A stretch of DNA of 8,794 nucleotides, from NCBI GenBank assembly GCA_008501835.1, contig QQUB01000819.1, positions 1-8,794 of the forward strand, read 5' to 3'. Both the position numbers and the translations under genes were made by a program. Within the stretch, counting starts at the first letter, position 1, and the number at the start of each line of letters is the position of its first letter. This DNA is from Bacteroidota bacterium. Its GTDB lineage: Bacteria; Bacteroidota; Bacteroidia; Chitinophagales; Saprospiraceae. Positions 7,226 through 8,794 of this stretch are shown here, piece after piece. Under the pieces are notes generated by a model that saw only the letters and a list, made by a program, of their open reading frames with translations, was not told the DNA's origin and did no database searches.

Positions 7226-7300
7226 CCCTGAAAAACAGAATGGTAGTAATGTTCTTCAAGGTTCTTTTTATAAGATTTTTCAGTCTTTTTTTATTCAGGG
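7226..7300. repeat. Short inverted repeat CCCTGAA / TTCAGGG upstream of the patatin operon
   Basis: A 7-bp perfect pair at 7226-7232 and 7294-7300, 61 bp apart, within the 244-bp gap 7177-7420. It is too short to be significant on its own, and nothing else gene-like is visible in the gap. No convincing terminator follows the SRPBCC gene: only a weak CTATT/AATAG pair, which overlaps its end at 7421-7436. Confidence 0.2.
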
Positions 7301-7420
7301 ATCTGGAACTTGTTTGAAACAGAGAAAGAAATGATAGTGTAAAATTGGGCTATTGATTTTACAAGGAAAAGCGTAGAAATACCTGTTTTTGTCTATTAAA
7401 GGCGATAAAAAAGGTTAATT

Positions 7421-7804
7421 CTATTGATTAAAATAGGCTGACATAGGCTGGAAATAATGGTCATCCCAGCCTTTTTTATATTGTTCGCCGTGAGCGGGAA
7501 GGTTGCTGTGGATCAAGGTTATTTCTGTTTGGCCATCTTTGTCTTTTAAAATAATTTCCAAAACAGAATCCTCTTCTTGATCCTCGAATTCGGTAGTTCG
7601 CCAGGATTGCAGGATACGGGAGGGTGGAGTTAGTTCGAGATTTTTTCCGGAGATATATCCGTCCCAGGCAGTGAACTCATCACCGGGTTGATCGGTAATG
7701 CGGGCCTCTCCACCCGTCATGGCTGTATGGCCTTCACTGGACAGCCAGGCATTGTAAATAGATTCTGCGGAGGTGTTGAGGGTGGTTCTGATAGTGAATT
7801 CCAT
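7421..7804 (-). CDS. SRPBCC/AHSA1-like domain protein (127 aa)
   Basis: This is a small START-like (SRPBCC, activator-of-Hsp90-ATPase-homologue type) protein. The fold is a helix-grip cavity that binds hydrophobic ligands; bacterial members are cytoplasmic and mostly uncharacterised. The pattern is typical: an opening strand TIRTTLNTSAESIYNAWLSS (residues 4-23), then GG (31-32), AWDGYISGKNLELTPPSRIL (46-65) with the usual PP turn, QSWR (66-69), a strand with TEITLIHSNLP (93-103) and the closing helix GWDDHYFQPMSAYF (112-125). I chose the ATG at 7804. The longer frame from 7921 adds 39 basic, non-homologous residues and would overlap the upstream gene by 107 nt; the chosen start gives a 10-nt gap and a domain beginning at residue 1. 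No signal peptide. The likely operon partner is the DUF6090-type gene upstream. Ligand unknown. Confidence 0.85.
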   Translation of the reverse strand: MEFTIRTTLNTSAESIYNAWLSSEGHTAMTGGEARITDQPGDEFTAWDGYISGKNLELTPPSRILQSWRTTEFEDQEEDSVLEIILKDKDGQTEITLIHSNLPAHGEQYKKGWDDHYFQPMSAYFNQ

Positions 7805-7814
7805 TTTGATTAGT

Positions 7815-8576
7815 TTAATGATTGATTTCCTGTTCCAATAGCGCCAGGATTTCCTGAATCTCTTTTTCAAGGTCCAGATAATTGGCTTCAAGGGAGTTGG
7901 TTGCAGCAAGTTTGTAGGCAATAAGGTTCTCCAGTTTCTGTGAAGCCAACATCACCCTTGGGTCTGTAGTAAATGCAGAAGAGTCCATGTTTTTAAACTC
8001 CGGCAGACCCACATTGATAAAAAGGTTTACCATATTGCCATTTTCTATCGTGATATCCTTTATACCTTCCCGGTAGGATTCAACAATTTTTTCCTGGTTA
8101 TCCAGTTTTCTCAATTTACTTTCCCAGGATGCCAGCTTACGGCGTAGGTCGGTATTTGAAATGTTGTTCAACTGCCCCGCATTGATAATGTCTTGAACCA
8201 CCCCGATGCTCGGATGATATTCCAGTTCGTCCTTCCCTGTTTCAGAAATCAATTCTTCAAATTTCTGCACACTTATATGATTATAATCCGGACCTGTAAA
8301 TTGTAACATTAAGATCATGTTCGATTTTACAGTGTTTAAAAGGTCGGTTACCAATTTAGCTTGTTCAAGATTATAGTTGAATTCCTGGGATAAAGCTTGC
8401 AGCAATTCTTCCTCAACGATTCTCTTCTTTTTTTCCTGATTCCAGTTGTTGACCTGTAAAGCGATAAGAATTCCGACTACAACCAACAGGATCTCCCCAA
8501 GAGCATAAACCAGGTACTTTCTAACCTTGCCCTCTTCAATGAGCTGTTGTCTTATTTTTCTAAAGAATTTTATCAT
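7815..8576 (-). CDS. DUF6090-type single-pass membrane protein (253 aa)
   Basis: I recognise this as the DUF6090-type family, widespread in Bacteroidota and of unknown function. The hallmark is an N-terminal basic stretch (FFRKIRQQLIEEGKVRKY, residues 4-21), then a membrane helix with GEILLVVVGILIALQVNNWN (27-46). The remaining ~200 residues are a hydrophilic, largely helical and Glu/Lys-rich domain with heptad-like stretches (about 50-90, 140-175 and 215-250) that could form coiled coils. By the positive-inside rule the basic N-terminus should be cytoplasmic and the helical domain periplasmic (inference). There is no signal peptidase site, so the helix is likely kept as an anchor. The gene begins 48 nt after the stop of the sulfatase-like gene and ends 10 nt before the SRPBCC start, which suggests a three-gene unit. 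No enzyme motif is visible. Confidence 0.82.
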   Translation of the reverse strand: MIKFFRKIRQQLIEEGKVRKYLVYALGEILLVVVGILIALQVNNWNQEKKKRIVEEELLQALSQEFNYNLEQAKLVTDLLNTVKSNMILMLQFTGPDYNHISVQKFEELISETGKDELEYHPSIGVVQDIINAGQLNNISNTDLRRKLASWESKLRKLDNQEKIVESYREGIKDITIENGNMVNLFINVGLPEFKNMDSSAFTTDPRVMLASQKLENLIAYKLAATNSLEANYLDLEKEIQEILALLEQEINH

Positions 8577-8624
8577 GGAAGTGGTTATTTAAAATTGAAG
8601 TGAGTTTTTCTGCCTTTTGGTCAA

Positions 8625-8794
8625 TTATTCAAATAATTCCTCCATCACCGTACCCTGACAATCCGGAAGGTCAAACTGTAAAAGTTCAGCGACGGTAGCA
8701 GGGATGTCAATGAGTTCCCGTTCGATGTCTTCAGAATACCCTCTTTTGAAATCCGGGCCCCATGCAAAACGGTTGATATGGCGGCAACCTTCAC
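8625..8794 (-). CDS. C-terminus of an alkaline-phosphatase-superfamily (sulfatase/phosphodiesterase-like) protein, 5' end outside the window
   Basis: I translated the minus strand back from a TAA at 8625-8627. The frame stays open to the window edge and gives 55 complete codons. The peptide contains GCRHINRFAWGPDFKRG, then ELIDIPATVAELLQFDLP, and ends GTVMEELFE. The block 'D-I-x-P-T-V-A-E-L-L-G/Q-F-x-L-P-x-x-x-G' is the usual ending of sulfatase, phosphoglyceromutase-like and type I phosphodiesterase proteins of the alkaline phosphatase superfamily, and 'G-P-x-F-K-x-G' is the strand just before it. The metal-binding and nucleophile residues of the superfamily lie mostly upstream, so the reaction (sulfate ester, phosphodiester or other) cannot be told. 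The next gene, DUF6090-type, begins 48 nt downstream. Confidence 0.6.
   Translation of the reverse strand, partial: EGCRHINRFAWGPDFKRGYSEDIERELIDIPATVAELLQFDLPDCQGTVMEELFE

Noticed and set aside
7805..7921. N-terminal extension of the SRPBCC gene to a start at 7921
   Set aside because: It would overlap the DUF6090-type gene by 107 nt and adds 39 basic residues unlike the family; the ATG at 7804 starts the domain directly.

Overview
The window looks like chromosomal DNA from a Bacteroidota bacterium. Two proteins end in C-terminal sorting domains of the type IX secretion system (T9SS), a machinery confined to that phylum. A DUF6090-type membrane protein is also typical of it. Start codons are preceded by A/T-rich leaders with no Shine-Dalgarno motif, as is usual there. 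A marine or soil member of Saprospiria or Flavobacteriia would fit, but the class cannot be fixed from the sequence alone.

Layout. (1) Positions 1-464, plus strand: the 3' end of a T9SS-secreted protein. (2) Positions 465-639: a convergent intergenic gap almost filled by a 163-bp element with near-perfect terminal inverted repeats, a candidate MITE (miniature inverted-repeat transposable element). (3) Positions 640-3708, minus strand: a large GH92 alpha-mannosidase lipoprotein with two extra C-terminal modules. (4) Positions 3709-4069: a 361-bp intergenic stretch with a second inverted-repeat pair and a good intrinsic terminator. (5) Positions 4070-7176, minus strand: a two-gene operon in which a patatin-like phospholipase lipoprotein is followed 11 nt later by a T9SS-exported multicopper oxidase; the terminator in (4) closes it. 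(6) Positions 7177-7420: intergenic, with a 13-bp palindrome in the operon's leader. (7) Positions 7421-8794, minus strand: a likely transcription unit of a sulfatase/phosphodiesterase-like protein (only its C-terminus is inside), a DUF6090-type membrane protein and an SRPBCC/AHSA1 protein.

How the genes may work together. The three central genes encode exported enzymes: a mannoside hydrolase, a lipid acyl hydrolase and a copper oxidase. This suits an organism that degrades external polymers and lipids. No SusC/SusD pair or regulator is visible, so nothing shows the GH92 gene to be part of a polysaccharide utilisation locus. The least ordinary features are the patatin/multicopper-oxidase operon and the two small inverted-repeat elements. 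I see no RNA gene, CRISPR array, complete insertion sequence or clear defence system.
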